Shown here: one piece after another, positions 51,565 to 61,133 of the stretch | Layout: every line of letters starts with the position of its first letter | Numbering within the stretch: the stretch's first letter is position 1 | NCBI GenBank assembly: GCA_963579025.1 | Contig: CAUZFZ010000030.1 | Coordinates: 1 to 64,000 of the forward strand | Source of the DNA: CAUZFZ01 sp963579025 | GTDB taxonomy: Bacteria > Planctomycetota > Planctomycetia > Planctomycetales > Planctomycetaceae | Direction of reading: 5' to 3' | Length of the DNA: 64,000 nucleotides | The notes under the pieces: generated by a model | What the model was told of the DNA's origin: nothing | Seen by the model: the letters and a program-made list of their open reading frames with translations, nothing else | Databases searched by the model: none | Translations under genes and position numbers: made by a program

Positions 51565-52968
51565 ATGTTAAGCATTCGTAACCGTGGTATCCGACTGTGT
51601 GACGGAGTTTCCCGTCGCGACGCGATGCGCGTTGGTGGTCTGGGAGCACTCGGTCTTTCTCTGCCGCAGCTATTGCAGGCCCGGTCGGCAAACGCCGCCA
51701 AGGGAGCAGGTCAGGCTTTTGGTCGAGCCAAATCTGTGATCCTGTTCTGGCTGGGCGGAGGACCTGCTCAGCACGAAACGTGGGATCCAAAACCCGATGC
51801 TCCCGCTGAAATCCGCGGGGAATACAGTCGCGCGATCCCATCCAAAGCGCCCGGAGTGTTTGTCGGTGAGCTGTTCGAGAAAACGTCGCTACTGACTGAT
51901 CGAATCGCCGTGCTCCGCGCCGTCGTATCACGTGACAACTCGCATTCGTCGAGTGGCTATCAGATGCTGACCGGAGTGCCGCACATACCGCTCAGCCGCG
52001 AAAACGTTGTATCAAAGGCTCCCAATCTGTGGCCGTCTCTGGGAGCAATCGTACGGACGTTACGGGATGACCGCGGCGGGCTTCCGGCGGCGATCACACT
52101 GCCGAAGCACATTGCCAATGTTGGTGAGATCGTCTGGCCGGGACAGTACGCTGGATTTCTTGGGCGACAGTTCGATCCGTGGGTCTTGACCTGCGATCCG
52201 AACGATCCGAAGTTTGCGATTCCCGACCTGACTCTTCCGGAAGACACCAGCACCGGGCGTTTCTCCAGACGTCGCAGTCTGCTGGAGCAGTTCGATGTGG
52301 CGGCACGGGAACTGGATCGACAGCGTTCCGTGCAGAGTTTCAGTCAGCACACGGATCAGGCGCTCGACCTGCTGAGCGGCGGAGGTGCTCGCCGAGCGTT
52401 CGCTATCGACGAGGAATCGGACGAGGTGCGCGATCGGTACGGTCGCACGAAGTTCGGGCAGTCCGTGTTGCTGTCGCGGCGGCTGATCGAATCCGGCGTG
52501 TCGCTGGTGCAAGTCAACTGGCAGCAGATCGAGGGCAAAGAGAACCACGGCTCGTGGGACATTCACAAGGCGTATGCCCCGTGCCTGAAGGACTTTCTGA
52601 TGCCGATTATGGACCAGTCGTTCTCGGCGCTGATCGAGGACCTGGAAGAACGCGGGATGCTGGACGAAACACTGGTGGCCTGGGTGGGCGAGTTCGGTCA
52701 TACGCCGAAGATCAACGGCAATGCCGGTCGCGACCACTGGGGAAGCTGTTTCTCCTGCGCACTGACCGGGGCTGGTATTCAGGGTGGAGTCGTGCATGGC
52801 CAGAGCGATGGTCACGCGGCGTATCCCGTGAGTGGTCAGGTCGCTCCATGCGATATCGCCGCCACAATTTTCCACAGCCTGGGCTTTTCGCCCGAGACCG
52901 TCATGTATAACCAAGCGGGTCAGCCGATGCCGATCACTCGCGGTCACGTGATCGACGCCGTGCTGTAA
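51565..52968 (+). CDS. Tat-exported DUF1501 (sulfatase-fold) protein, second copy
   Basis: 467 residues. Signal VSRRDAMRVGGLGALGLSLP. Typical elements: ILFWLGGGPAQHETWDPKP, APAEIRGEYSRAIPSKAPGV, RDRYGRTKFGQSVLLSRRLI, WVGEFGHTPKING, GRDHWGSCFSCALTGAG. It is only distantly similar to the copy at 17.1-18.4 kb. It precedes, by 151 bases, the exported esterase gene. Confidence 0.9.
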   Translation: MLSIRNRGIRLCDGVSRRDAMRVGGLGALGLSLPQLLQARSANAAKGAGQAFGRAKSVILFWLGGGPAQHETWDPKPDAPAEIRGEYSRAIPSKAPGVFVGELFEKTSLLTDRIAVLRAVVSRDNSHSSSGYQMLTGVPHIPLSRENVVSKAPNLWPSLGAIVRTLRDDRGGLPAAITLPKHIANVGEIVWPGQYAGFLGRQFDPWVLTCDPNDPKFAIPDLTLPEDTSTGRFSRRRSLLEQFDVAARELDRQRSVQSFSQHTDQALDLLSGGGARRAFAIDEESDEVRDRYGRTKFGQSVLLSRRLIESGVSLVQVNWQQIEGKENHGSWDIHKAYAPCLKDFLMPIMDQSFSALIEDLEERGMLDETLVAWVGEFGHTPKINGNAGRDHWGSCFSCALTGAGIQGGVVHGQSDGHAAYPVSGQVAPCDIAATIFHSLGFSPETVMYNQAGQPMPITRGHVIDAVL

Positions 52969-53119
52969 CGTCATGCCTGTTCCAGCCCATTGACTCTGCC
53001 GCTTTTGCCGGCTGCGCCCGCGAAACGGTCAATTTCGTGCTGGATACAGGCGATCGTCTGGCATCTGCGGCGTCGGCGCCGAATAATCCGGGTTCTCGAA
53101 ATCTTCCGGGAGCCCGCTG

Positions 53120-55465
53120 ATGAGGTTTGCTTCACGTCTGCCTGCTATCTGCCTGCTTTTGATTTGCCCGTTGTGTCTGACTCTGCGCATTCAGCCCGTC
53201 TGCGCCGAAGGCATCCGACTGAAAAATGGGATGCTGTTCGAGGGCCGCGCAGTCCGACTGCCGGTGATCGGGAAAAACGTGCCTCCCAATGCTGGCGGCG
53301 TCACCGTTTACTCGATCACCATGATCGACACCGGGATGCAGCGTTATTACGTGCGGACTCAGGAGATCATCGGCCACGAAGAAGACTCGGACGTCGGCCG
53401 GGAGATCTTTCGCCTGCCGAACCGAGCAGGCCGCGGCGGTCGTGTGCTCGGGGCTGTTGGTGTATTTACGCGGAAACCGTTCAATGAATTCGGTCGCCGT
53501 ACCGTGCGCATTGAGACCGAAAAGGGACCACTGAATGTTGACCAGGGGATCTCGCGAATCGGTCCTAAGTACATGCGAGTTGCCGCGAAGAACCTGGCCT
53601 GGGAGTTTGGGCTCGCCACGGAATCCGTACCGATTGCGTCGGTCGACAAGATGATTCGACGGGTCACGGATCAGGAAAAACCTGAAGACCGATTCGCCAT
53701 TGCACGCTTCTATCTGCAGGCCAGTCGCTATCCGCAGGCGCTGGCTGAACTGGAAGCCATCGGTGAAGCGTTTCCCGAACTGAGGGAGCGCGCGGACGAT
53801 CTGGCTCTGCAGGCTCAGCAACTTCTCGCTCAACAGCTTATCGGTGAGCTGAAGCACCGTCGCGAGAGCGGTCAGCACCGGCTGGCCTACTTCAAGGCGA
53901 AGCAGTTTCCAACGGATCGGATGAGTGCATCCATCCTGCGGCAGGTGCGCGAGTTCCTCGGTGAATACGAAGGGGCGCGCGATGAAGGCGAACTGGCTCT
54001 GGCGCTGCTCGGAGAACTGCAATCACAACTCAAGGAAGACGCACAGCGAGAGAAGGTCGATGCCATGCGCGTCGAAGTCAGCGACAAGCTGAACTATGAA
54101 ACGCTCTCGCGGCTTCGTCCTTTTCTGCAACAGGCCGACGACCCGACACGCAGTGCGTCAGAGAAACTGGGTCTGGCGTATTCCGCGTGGGTGCTGGGAG
54201 CATCGGCTGCTGTCCCGACTCTCGACCGAGCCATCAATCTGTGGGCGGCCCGTTTTGAAATCATTCGGTATTTGCACACGCGAAACTCCGTCACCCGGAC
54301 GCAGATTCTTGCCGATCTGACCAGCATCGAAGGCGTCGGTCCGGAAACGGTCAAGAGCCTGATCACTTTTCTGCCGCCACTCATTGACAGCGGAGGTGTG
54401 CAGCCGGGAGTTGCCACGGAAATCGTTGTGGACCAGGTCATGGCCGGAATGCCAGCGGACTCACCGGACGTGCGCTATCAGGTGCTGCTGCCGACCGAAT
54501 ACTCGCGGGACCGGACGTATCCCATGATCGTCGCGCTGCATTCCGTGGAACGAACTCCGCAGTTCGAACTGCAATGGTGGGGCGGAACTCGGGAGAAGCC
54601 GCTGCAGTCTCAGCGGCATGGCTACATTGTGATCGCTCCTGACTACGAGCAGCCGGGCGAAAAGACGTACAGCTACAGCCCGATGTGTCACTACCGAGTG
54701 CAGATGGCAATTCGCGATGCGCGCAAGCGGTTCAGTGTGAATTCCGACCACGTAATTCTGTCGGGGCATGGATCGGGTGGCGATGCGGCTTTCGATATCG
54801 GGTTCAGTCATCCCGACGTCTTCGCCGGCGTGATTCCGATCACCGGCGTCCTGGGCAACGTCAACATACACCTGCGCGACAATGGCCAGTATCTGCCGTG
54901 GTATATCGTTGGCGGAGAACTCGATCGCGACACGTTCGATCGCAATGCAAAGCACATCGATTACATGATGAAGAAACGGTACGACGTCCTGCTGACCGAG
55001 TACATCGGTCGCGGTTACGAGTCGTATTACAGCGAGATCCATCGGCTGTTCGAGTGGATGGACATGCAGACTCGGCTGAAGTTCCCGCAGGAGTTCAGCG
55101 TTGAGGTCGTGCGTCCCAACAACAACCGGTTTTTCTGGCTGAAGTCTCACACAATCCCGACGGGTCCACGTGTGCGGCAGGTTGGGTTGCGGGTGCCCTT
55201 GGGGCGTCCCAAGACGATTTCGGCGAAGATCCTCTCGGGACGAATCGACTATACAATGATCTCGATCACGTCACCGAGCCGGGTACATACGATCTGGCTG
55301 GCTCCCGAGATGATTGACTTCGACCGCCGCCTACAGGTACGTGTCGCCGGGTCACCGCGCAAGTTCAACGATTTCGTGGAAGCTTCCGTCGAGACGATTC
55401 TCGAAGACCTGCGCATTCGGGGTGACCGTCAGAAGATCTATCAGGCGAAGATCGAATTGAATTAG
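53120..55465 (+). CDS. Large exported protein with C-terminal alpha/beta-hydrolase domain
   Basis: 781 residues. Signal peptide about 1-30 (ICLLLICPLCLTL). Residues 30-190 are beta-rich, 190-330 helical and TPR-like, 395-420 a helix-hairpin-helix-like segment (IEGVGPETVKSL). From about 450 an esterase/peptidase fold: YQVLLPTEYSRDRTYPMIVALH, VILSGHGSGGDAAFDIGF (nucleophile Ser in GHGSGG), ITGVLGNVN, then a C-terminal beta region. It resembles planctomycete exported PHB-depolymerase-type or S9-like hydrolases; substrate unknown. Confidence 0.8.
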   Translation: MRFASRLPAICLLLICPLCLTLRIQPVCAEGIRLKNGMLFEGRAVRLPVIGKNVPPNAGGVTVYSITMIDTGMQRYYVRTQEIIGHEEDSDVGREIFRLPNRAGRGGRVLGAVGVFTRKPFNEFGRRTVRIETEKGPLNVDQGISRIGPKYMRVAAKNLAWEFGLATESVPIASVDKMIRRVTDQEKPEDRFAIARFYLQASRYPQALAELEAIGEAFPELRERADDLALQAQQLLAQQLIGELKHRRESGQHRLAYFKAKQFPTDRMSASILRQVREFLGEYEGARDEGELALALLGELQSQLKEDAQREKVDAMRVEVSDKLNYETLSRLRPFLQQADDPTRSASEKLGLAYSAWVLGASAAVPTLDRAINLWAARFEIIRYLHTRNSVTRTQILADLTSIEGVGPETVKSLITFLPPLIDSGGVQPGVATEIVVDQVMAGMPADSPDVRYQVLLPTEYSRDRTYPMIVALHSVERTPQFELQWWGGTREKPLQSQRHGYIVIAPDYEQPGEKTYSYSPMCHYRVQMAIRDARKRFSVNSDHVILSGHGSGGDAAFDIGFSHPDVFAGVIPITGVLGNVNIHLRDNGQYLPWYIVGGELDRDTFDRNAKHIDYMMKKRYDVLLTEYIGRGYESYYSEIHRLFEWMDMQTRLKFPQEFSVEVVRPNNNRFFWLKSHTIPTGPRVRQVGLRVPLGRPKTISAKILSGRIDYTMISITSPSRVHTIWLAPEMIDFDRRLQVRVAGSPRKFNDFVEASVETILEDLRIRGDRQKIYQAKIELN

Positions 55466-55504
55466 TCCTTCGACACTTGTCGCGCTTCTGCCACCTGATG
55501 TGGC

Positions 55505-55584
55505 TGGGGACGCGGATCACGCAGGTTCAACGGATATTCGCTAATCCGCTTTCATCCACAGGATCAGCGTCATCCGCGTCCCCA
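55505..55584. repeat. 13-bp inverted repeat enclosing GGAT-rich sequence
   Basis: TGGGGACGCGGAT (55505-55517) and ATCCGCGTCCCCA (55572-55584) are perfect inverted copies around 54 bases that also contain CGGAT/ATCCG pieces. It lies just after the exported esterase stop. It may act as a bidirectional RNA structure or be a REP-type unit. Confidence 0.65.
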
Positions 55585-55635
55585 CTTCAGACTTATGAGT
55601 CTCGTTCCGGCGTCGCCGGATTATGGATCGCACTT

Positions 55636-57063
55636 ATGAATGCATCGGATCTCTGCTTCCTTTCTGCAACAGAACTCGCCCGCCGAATCCGCGATCGTGA
55701 ATTGTCCGCACGCGAAGTGATGGAAGCTCACCTTGCGCAAATTGATCGGTTGAATCCAAAGGTCAACGCGATCGTCACTCTGTTGCCCGAGCAGGCGATG
55801 GAGCAGGCTGCTGCTGCCGACGAAAAACTCGCCCGTGGTGAAGACGTTGGTCCGCTGCATGGGTTACCGGTTGCTCATAAAGACCTGGTCACAACGAAGG
55901 GCATCCGAACAACATTCGGGTCGCCCATCTATCGCGACTTTGTCCCACAGGAAGACGCGCTGATCGTCGAACGACTGCGAGCAGCCGGGGCGATTACGAT
56001 TGGCAAGACGAATACACCGGAATTCGGTGCGGGCTCGCAGACGTTCAACGAAGTCTTCGGGGCGACACTCAATCCATACGACGTAACAAAGACGTGCGGC
56101 GGAAGTAGTGGCGGCGCTGCGGTGGCTCTGGCCTGCGGGATGCTTCCGATCGCTGACGGCAGTGACACAGGCGGTTCACTTCGCAACCCGGCGAACTACT
56201 GCAATGTGGTCGGGTTTCGGACGTCTCCCGGTCGAGTGCCGGTCTATCCATCCGAAGTCGGCTGGTTTCCGATTTCCGTGCAGGGACCGATGGCGCGGAC
56301 GGTTGCCGATACAGCGCTGATGCTGAGCACGATCGCGGGGCCGGATCCGAAATCGCCGATCGCGATCGTCGAGCCCGGATCACGATTCGCCGAATCTCTG
56401 GACCGAGACTTCGGCGGCGTTCGTATCGCGTGGAGTTGCGACTTTGGAGATCTGCCGGTTGATCCGGCCGTCACTGCTGCGATTGACGGGCAACGTGCGG
56501 CGTTTGAGAACGACCTCGGCTGCGAAGTCGTCGATGATCAGCCGGATTTCGCGGATGCCGACGAAGTATTCAAAGCCTGGCGCGCCTGGAAGTTCGAGCT
56601 GCGTTTCCGCGACCTGATTCAGACGGACCGTGATCAGATCAAGGAGACCATTATCTGGAACGTCGAATCCGGACAGAAACTCTCCGGACCTGACCTGTCG
56701 CGCGCGGAGATGAAACGGACGCGACTGTATCACCGCGTGAGGCGCTTCATGGAGACGCACGAGTTTCTGATTCTGCCAGTCAGTCAGGTGCCGCCGTTCT
56801 CGATCGATCAGCCCTACATCAGCGAGATCAATGGTCAGACGCTGGACACATACATCGACTGGATGAAGTCGTGCTACTACATCTCGGCCATCGGCCTGCC
56901 GGCGATTTCCGTTCCCTGCGGTTTCACCGAGTCCGGCCTGCCGGTCGGCGTGCAGATTGTCGGTCGCCACAACGATGACTTCGGGGTTCTGCAAATTGCT
57001 CATGCGTTTGAACAGGCCACTCAAACGTGGAAGCGCCGGCCGGACGTCGCCGGCGGCGAATGA
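55636..57063 (+). CDS. Amidase-signature family amidohydrolase
   Basis: 475 residues from the ATG at 55636; upstream in-frame sequence to 55477 overlaps the inverted repeat and is excluded. The Ser-cisSer-Lys triad is visible: Lys in PVAHKDLV, cis-Ser in GSDTGGSLRNPA and the nucleophile region TCGGSSGGAA. C-terminal LPAISVPCGFTESGLPVGVQIVG is also diagnostic, quoted in part. It hydrolyses a carboxamide; without gatB/gatC beside it, it is more likely a general amidase than GatA. Confidence 0.9.
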   Translation: MNASDLCFLSATELARRIRDRELSAREVMEAHLAQIDRLNPKVNAIVTLLPEQAMEQAAAADEKLARGEDVGPLHGLPVAHKDLVTTKGIRTTFGSPIYRDFVPQEDALIVERLRAAGAITIGKTNTPEFGAGSQTFNEVFGATLNPYDVTKTCGGSSGGAAVALACGMLPIADGSDTGGSLRNPANYCNVVGFRTSPGRVPVYPSEVGWFPISVQGPMARTVADTALMLSTIAGPDPKSPIAIVEPGSRFAESLDRDFGGVRIAWSCDFGDLPVDPAVTAAIDGQRAAFENDLGCEVVDDQPDFADADEVFKAWRAWKFELRFRDLIQTDRDQIKETIIWNVESGQKLSGPDLSRAEMKRTRLYHRVRRFMETHEFLILPVSQVPPFSIDQPYISEINGQTLDTYIDWMKSCYYISAIGLPAISVPCGFTESGLPVGVQIVGRHNDDFGVLQIAHAFEQATQTWKRRPDVAGGE

Positions 57064-57172
57064 TTCACGCCGCAGGCATTCAGGCATCACCCGCGGAAGA
57101 CCCTGTTGTTCCCGTCTTTCTCCGTTGTTCTGCAGTCGATGACATTGCGCCGCGTCTGGCTACAATGGCGGG

Positions 57173-58312
57173 ATGGCAGGCAACACATTCGGACAACTGT
57201 TTCGCATCACGACGGCCGGCGAGAGCCACGGTCCCGGCAACGTCGTCATCATCGATGGCGTACCTCCGGGACTTCAGCTTTGCGTTGAAGACTTCACCGT
57301 GGATCTCAGTCGACGCCGTCCCGGGCAGAGTCGAATTGTGACGCAACGCGACGAAGCCGACACTCCGGAGATTCTGTCGGGCGTATTTGATGGTCAGACG
57401 ACGGGGACCAGCCTGGCCATTCTGATTCGCAACACGGACCAGCGCAGTCGTGATTACAGTGAGATCAAAGACAAGTACCGTCCGGGACACGCCGACTTTG
57501 GCTACGACGCCAAGTATGGGTTTCGTGATTATCGCGGCGGTGGACGATCCAGTGCCCGCGAGACGTCCGTACGCGTGGCCGCTGGCGTCGTCGCTAAGAA
57601 GCTGATCGCGGAAGAGTTCGGCGGGCGCGTCGTTGGCTACGTGGTTCAGGTCGGAGACATTCGAGCGACAATCGACGACCCGGAAGCGGTCACGCTCGAT
57701 CAGGTCGAGACTCTTCCCGATGGGGAACCCAATATTGTCCGTTGTCCGGACGTTGAGTGTGCCGCGAGGATGGTCGAACTGATCGACGAGGTGCGGCACG
57801 AAGGCGACTCGATTGGTGGAGCTGCGGAGATCGTTGCGTCCGGTGTGCCAGCGGGTCTTGGGGAGCCCGTCTTCGACAAGATCAAGGCTGATCTGGGCAA
57901 AGCACTGTTCAGCCTGCCGGCGGTACTTGGCGTCGAATACGGCATCGGTTTCGGTTGCGTTGGGATGCGCGGCAGTGCCAATAACGACGCTTTTATCCCC
58001 GGTGAGGGGGCAGCCGATTCGGGGGGGCCGGATATCACTACGGCGACAAACCGGCACGGCGGCATGCTGGGCGGTATTACATCCGGTCGACCGATTGTCA
58101 TGCGGGCCGCTGTTAAGCCGACCAGCAGTCTTCCGATGGAGCAACCGACGGTCTCGTCGTCCGGAGAGCCGACAACGATCCGTACCAAAGGCCGGCATGA
58201 CCCGTGTCTGTTGCCGCGATTTGTGCCGATGGCAGAAGCGATGGTAGCGATCGTTCTGGCCGATCACTGGCTCCGCTGGAAGTCGCAGTGTGGCGGAGCA
58301 GTCCGAGGCTGA
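57173..58312 (+). CDS. aroC: Chorismate synthase
   Basis: 379 residues. The family signatures are present: N-terminal GNTFGQLFRITTAGESHGPG, RRRPGQSRIVTQR, DYSEIKDKYRPGHADF, GGRSSARETSVRVAAGVVAK and the late GGITSGRPIVMRAAVKPTSS, each shown in part. It makes chorismate from EPSP using reduced FMN, the last step of the shikimate pathway. Length is normal. No other aro gene is nearby. Confidence 0.96.
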   Translation: MAGNTFGQLFRITTAGESHGPGNVVIIDGVPPGLQLCVEDFTVDLSRRRPGQSRIVTQRDEADTPEILSGVFDGQTTGTSLAILIRNTDQRSRDYSEIKDKYRPGHADFGYDAKYGFRDYRGGGRSSARETSVRVAAGVVAKKLIAEEFGGRVVGYVVQVGDIRATIDDPEAVTLDQVETLPDGEPNIVRCPDVECAARMVELIDEVRHEGDSIGGAAEIVASGVPAGLGEPVFDKIKADLGKALFSLPAVLGVEYGIGFGCVGMRGSANNDAFIPGEGAADSGGPDITTATNRHGGMLGGITSGRPIVMRAAVKPTSSLPMEQPTVSSSGEPTTIRTKGRHDPCLLPRFVPMAEAMVAIVLADHWLRWKSQCGGAVRG

Positions 58313-58575
58313 GTGCCGACGGGCCATGGCGGGATGTCATCGCTCGACAAGACCGTTTTCCGCACTTGTTGCTCCAACATGTCTTTCCTGTCAGGCTGGC
58401 ATTTCCTGTCTGAGCATCAGGTTTTTCGGGAACGGACGGCCGGATTAACGCATCAGAATGCGATCGCCAACTGCGTTGACTCTTCCGTGTGCAACGTCAG
58501 TCCAGCGCGCCGCCGGTGGCCCATTTTTTTTTCCATGTTGCCGCAGGGAAACGGTTGAGTTTTCCCAACGTCAAT

Positions 58576-59247
58576 ATGAGCATGGCTCCTATGCTCAATA
58601 TCTGTGGTGACAACCTGCCGCGCAACGACCTGACGTATCTGGCGTTCCGAGTCGCCTTTCAGGAGACGCTCGAACGGATCGTGCTGTCTCGTCAGGTTGA
58701 CGACGGCAATGAAGTCTTCGGCTATCTGACCGAAGTCCCGTTTCTTCAGGGTGTGACTCCGCACGTGCAGCTTAATCTGCTGGCGGACTGCTGGAGTCGA
58801 CACAGTTCGCGTCGCCAGCACGAGGCAACGCTGATTGACGAGAGCATCGTCTATGCCATGTGCGAAACGGCGGCTCGTATCGCGGAAGAAGAGCCAACGG
58901 TCATCACTCACTGCATGATCACAGGTCCGAAGCAGTGTCACGTGCTGGTCGATTCGTTTCTGCCCGGTGAGTTGCGCAACCTGCACTTGAGTCTGTCGAA
59001 CGAAGGCGACTTTCTACTGGTCAGTCAGTTCGAGGATATGGACCCGGAAGACGCGTGGGATTTGAAGATGCAGTTCGGCCTGGAAGACTGGCGCATCAGC
59101 GAGCTGTTTGACGTACTCGGGCATTGGCACATCGAGCCGGGAATTGAAGAACGACTGAACGGGCTGGTCACAGAGCGTGAACTGGTGCGAGTCAGCTACG
59201 TCATCGGCGAGGTCCTGCGACAACGCGCCCCGCGCAGCGAAGGTTGA
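58576..59247 (+). CDS. Hypothetical protein, conserved-looking, cytoplasmic
   Basis: 223 residues from the ATG at 58576; an upstream frame to 58489 is less protein-like. No signal or TM segment. Alternating helices and strands, rich in acidic residues, with NDLTYLAFRVAFQETLERIV and a C-terminal helix ELVRVSYVIGEVLRQRA. I do not recognise a family. It follows aroC by 263 bases and converges with the ketosynthase-like gene. Confidence 0.7.
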   Translation: MSMAPMLNICGDNLPRNDLTYLAFRVAFQETLERIVLSRQVDDGNEVFGYLTEVPFLQGVTPHVQLNLLADCWSRHSSRRQHEATLIDESIVYAMCETAARIAEEEPTVITHCMITGPKQCHVLVDSFLPGELRNLHLSLSNEGDFLLVSQFEDMDPEDAWDLKMQFGLEDWRISELFDVLGHWHIEPGIEERLNGLVTERELVRVSYVIGEVLRQRAPRSEG

Positions 59248-59298
59248 TCAGTCATTCTGATTCGTGACTGAAATGTGCGACCGTCCAGACACACGGAC

Positions 59299-60588
59299 CT
59301 AAATCGCCCGGATGATGGCGGCGGCGCTCTGACCCATTGACGTCCGATTGATCGTCATGGCCGTCGGACTGCGAAGCTCCATGGGGCCGTCGTGAATAAC
59401 ATTCAGACGGCAGCGCGGATCCGGAATGTGATAATTCAGTGTGGATGGCAACATCCGGTGGCGCAGCGACATGAGCATTCCGGCCAGTTCGACAGCTCCG
59501 GAACCAGCTTCAAAGTGACCGAAGTAGCTTTTCAAAGCTGTCACGGGAATGCGGGCAGCCGCGTCTCCCAGGCCCCAGTAGTAACCGCGAGCTTCGACCA
59601 GATCGTCACGCTGTGTGCTTTGACCATGCGCGTTGATGTGCCCGATATCACGCGGCTCGATGTCGGCCCGTCGCAGAGCAGACTGAATAGATCGAGCGAC
59701 ACCGCGGCCGCCGGAACCGTTTGAGTAACCAGCTCCATCACACCCGGCACCAACACCAAGAACCTCGCCGTAAATCGTCGCGCCACGATTGATCGCGTGT
59801 TCGTACCGTTCAACGACGAATGCGGCTGCACCCTCGCCGACGACCGCACCGTCCCGTGTCATGTCGAACGGACGTGATGCTGTTTCCGGATCGTCTTCGC
59901 GGCGCGAAAGGTTTTCGAACAGGTTCAGCTTGGTCAGGTCAACCGGCTGTATATTCGCACTGCAGGCCCCCACGATCATGGCATCGGCGGCGTCGCGTTC
60001 GATCACGCGGACGGCTTCGGCCAGAGCCAGCAGTGCGGACGAGTCGCGGCTGGTGATCGTGTTGTTCGGGCCGCGGGCGTCATGCTGAATCGCCACGTGA
60101 CAGGCCGGCATGTTCGGGAGCTGCTTGAGCAGCCACAGCGGTGCAATCCGGCCCAGGTTGTCTTCGCCCCAGCGAGTCGCATCGAAACCACTGTCGTCAA
60201 CACTGGTGGAAGCTGCTTCGGCCAATTCAGCCGGCTGGGTCGAAATACGGCCGGCTCCGAAGGTGACTCCCAGACGATCAGGGTCGAAGGCTCCACCTTC
60301 CAGTCCGGCGTCGTTCATAGCGAGCGAAGCGGCCGCAGTGCCGAGCTGAATGTCGCGCGACATCAGCTTGATGTATTTGCGGCACTGAATGTACTTGAGT
60401 GGATCGAAGTCCGGAATCTCGGCGGCGATTCGCGAGGGAAAGCCCCGACTCGGCACAGATTGCAACGGGCCGATTCCGGACATCCCCTGAATGAGGCTGT
60501 TCCAGAACGGATCATTGCCGATGCCGATCGGAGAAACTGTTCCGACCCCGGAAATGACAACACGCGTGATGTCTGAAGACCCAGTCAT
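59299..60588 (-). CDS. Ketosynthase-like protein lacking the catalytic Cys (chain-length-factor-like)
   Basis: 429 residues from the ATG at 60586-60588 with AGGTG upstream; the frame extends to 60723. The thiolase fold of FabF-type ketosynthases is complete: VVISGVGTVSPIG, FDMTRDGAVVGEGAAAFVVE, INAHGQSTQRDD (first His) and KSYFGHFEAGSG (second His). At the active-site turn it reads NNTITSRDSSALLALAEA: the Cys of the usual TACASS is replaced by Asp (D182). It should not carry out normal condensation; it may be a non-catalytic partner, as chain-length factors are, or a decarboxylase. Confidence 0.85.
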   Translation of the reverse strand: MTGSSDITRVVISGVGTVSPIGIGNDPFWNSLIQGMSGIGPLQSVPSRGFPSRIAAEIPDFDPLKYIQCRKYIKLMSRDIQLGTAAASLAMNDAGLEGGAFDPDRLGVTFGAGRISTQPAELAEAASTSVDDSGFDATRWGEDNLGRIAPLWLLKQLPNMPACHVAIQHDARGPNNTITSRDSSALLALAEAVRVIERDAADAMIVGACSANIQPVDLTKLNLFENLSRREDDPETASRPFDMTRDGAVVGEGAAAFVVERYEHAINRGATIYGEVLGVGAGCDGAGYSNGSGGRGVARSIQSALRRADIEPRDIGHINAHGQSTQRDDLVEARGYYWGLGDAAARIPVTALKSYFGHFEAGSGAVELAGMLMSLRHRMLPSTLNYHIPDPRCRLNVIHDGPMELRSPTAMTINRTSMGQSAAAIIRAI

Positions 60589-61133
60589 GCCAGCACCTGC
60601 CTCTGTGTCTGTAACAACCGGCGAAAAGACAGGACCGGTGTTCAGCACGGCAGCTTCCTGAATGACTTCGCACCCGATAGCCCGGACTGATCTGTCACAA
60701 GACCCCTCTTGTGGCAGAGTCAACTTCAGTCAGCGCACACGAACCGCGATGATGTCACACAGGAAAAGGAGCAAGGACCCAAAACGAACGCAGGTAGGAC
60801 TCATTAGGAGGGAACTCAGCAAGTCTACCCAGGAACCAACCGGACCCAATCGGTTTTCCGGTTCCCACGACCCACAAAGTCGACGCCGATTACACCGCCG
60901 ATCTGGCGAAGTGTCAAGCAAGTCCCGGGCAGCGTGGCAGATTCTGCAGAATTGGGGAAGTGGATTCGCGCCGCCTCCGGGCAAAATCAGCGACACCAGG
61001 AACGCCATTGTCAACGGAACCCAGGACCCGCGTCGGCTTGTTTTCGGTGAACCGCAGCGTATGCTGAAATGTGCTGGCTGCGTCTATTCTCTCTAAATTT
61101 CAGTATCTCACGGTCGGCACGCGAGGACGGATC
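60589..61133. other. 545-base divergent intergenic region
   Basis: It lies between the ketosynthase-like gene (minus) and the receiver-FHA gene (plus). Overlapping open frames in both directions (about 60662-61096 and 60730-61014) have arginine/serine-rich translations and no start signals, and I reject them. Promoters for both flanking genes should be here. GAGGA at about 61122 serves the plus-strand gene. Confidence 0.5.

Noticed and set aside
60662..61096. 144-codon plus-strand open frame in the divergent intergenic region
   Set aside because: No ribosome site, Arg/Ser-rich translation and an equally long competing frame on the other strand.
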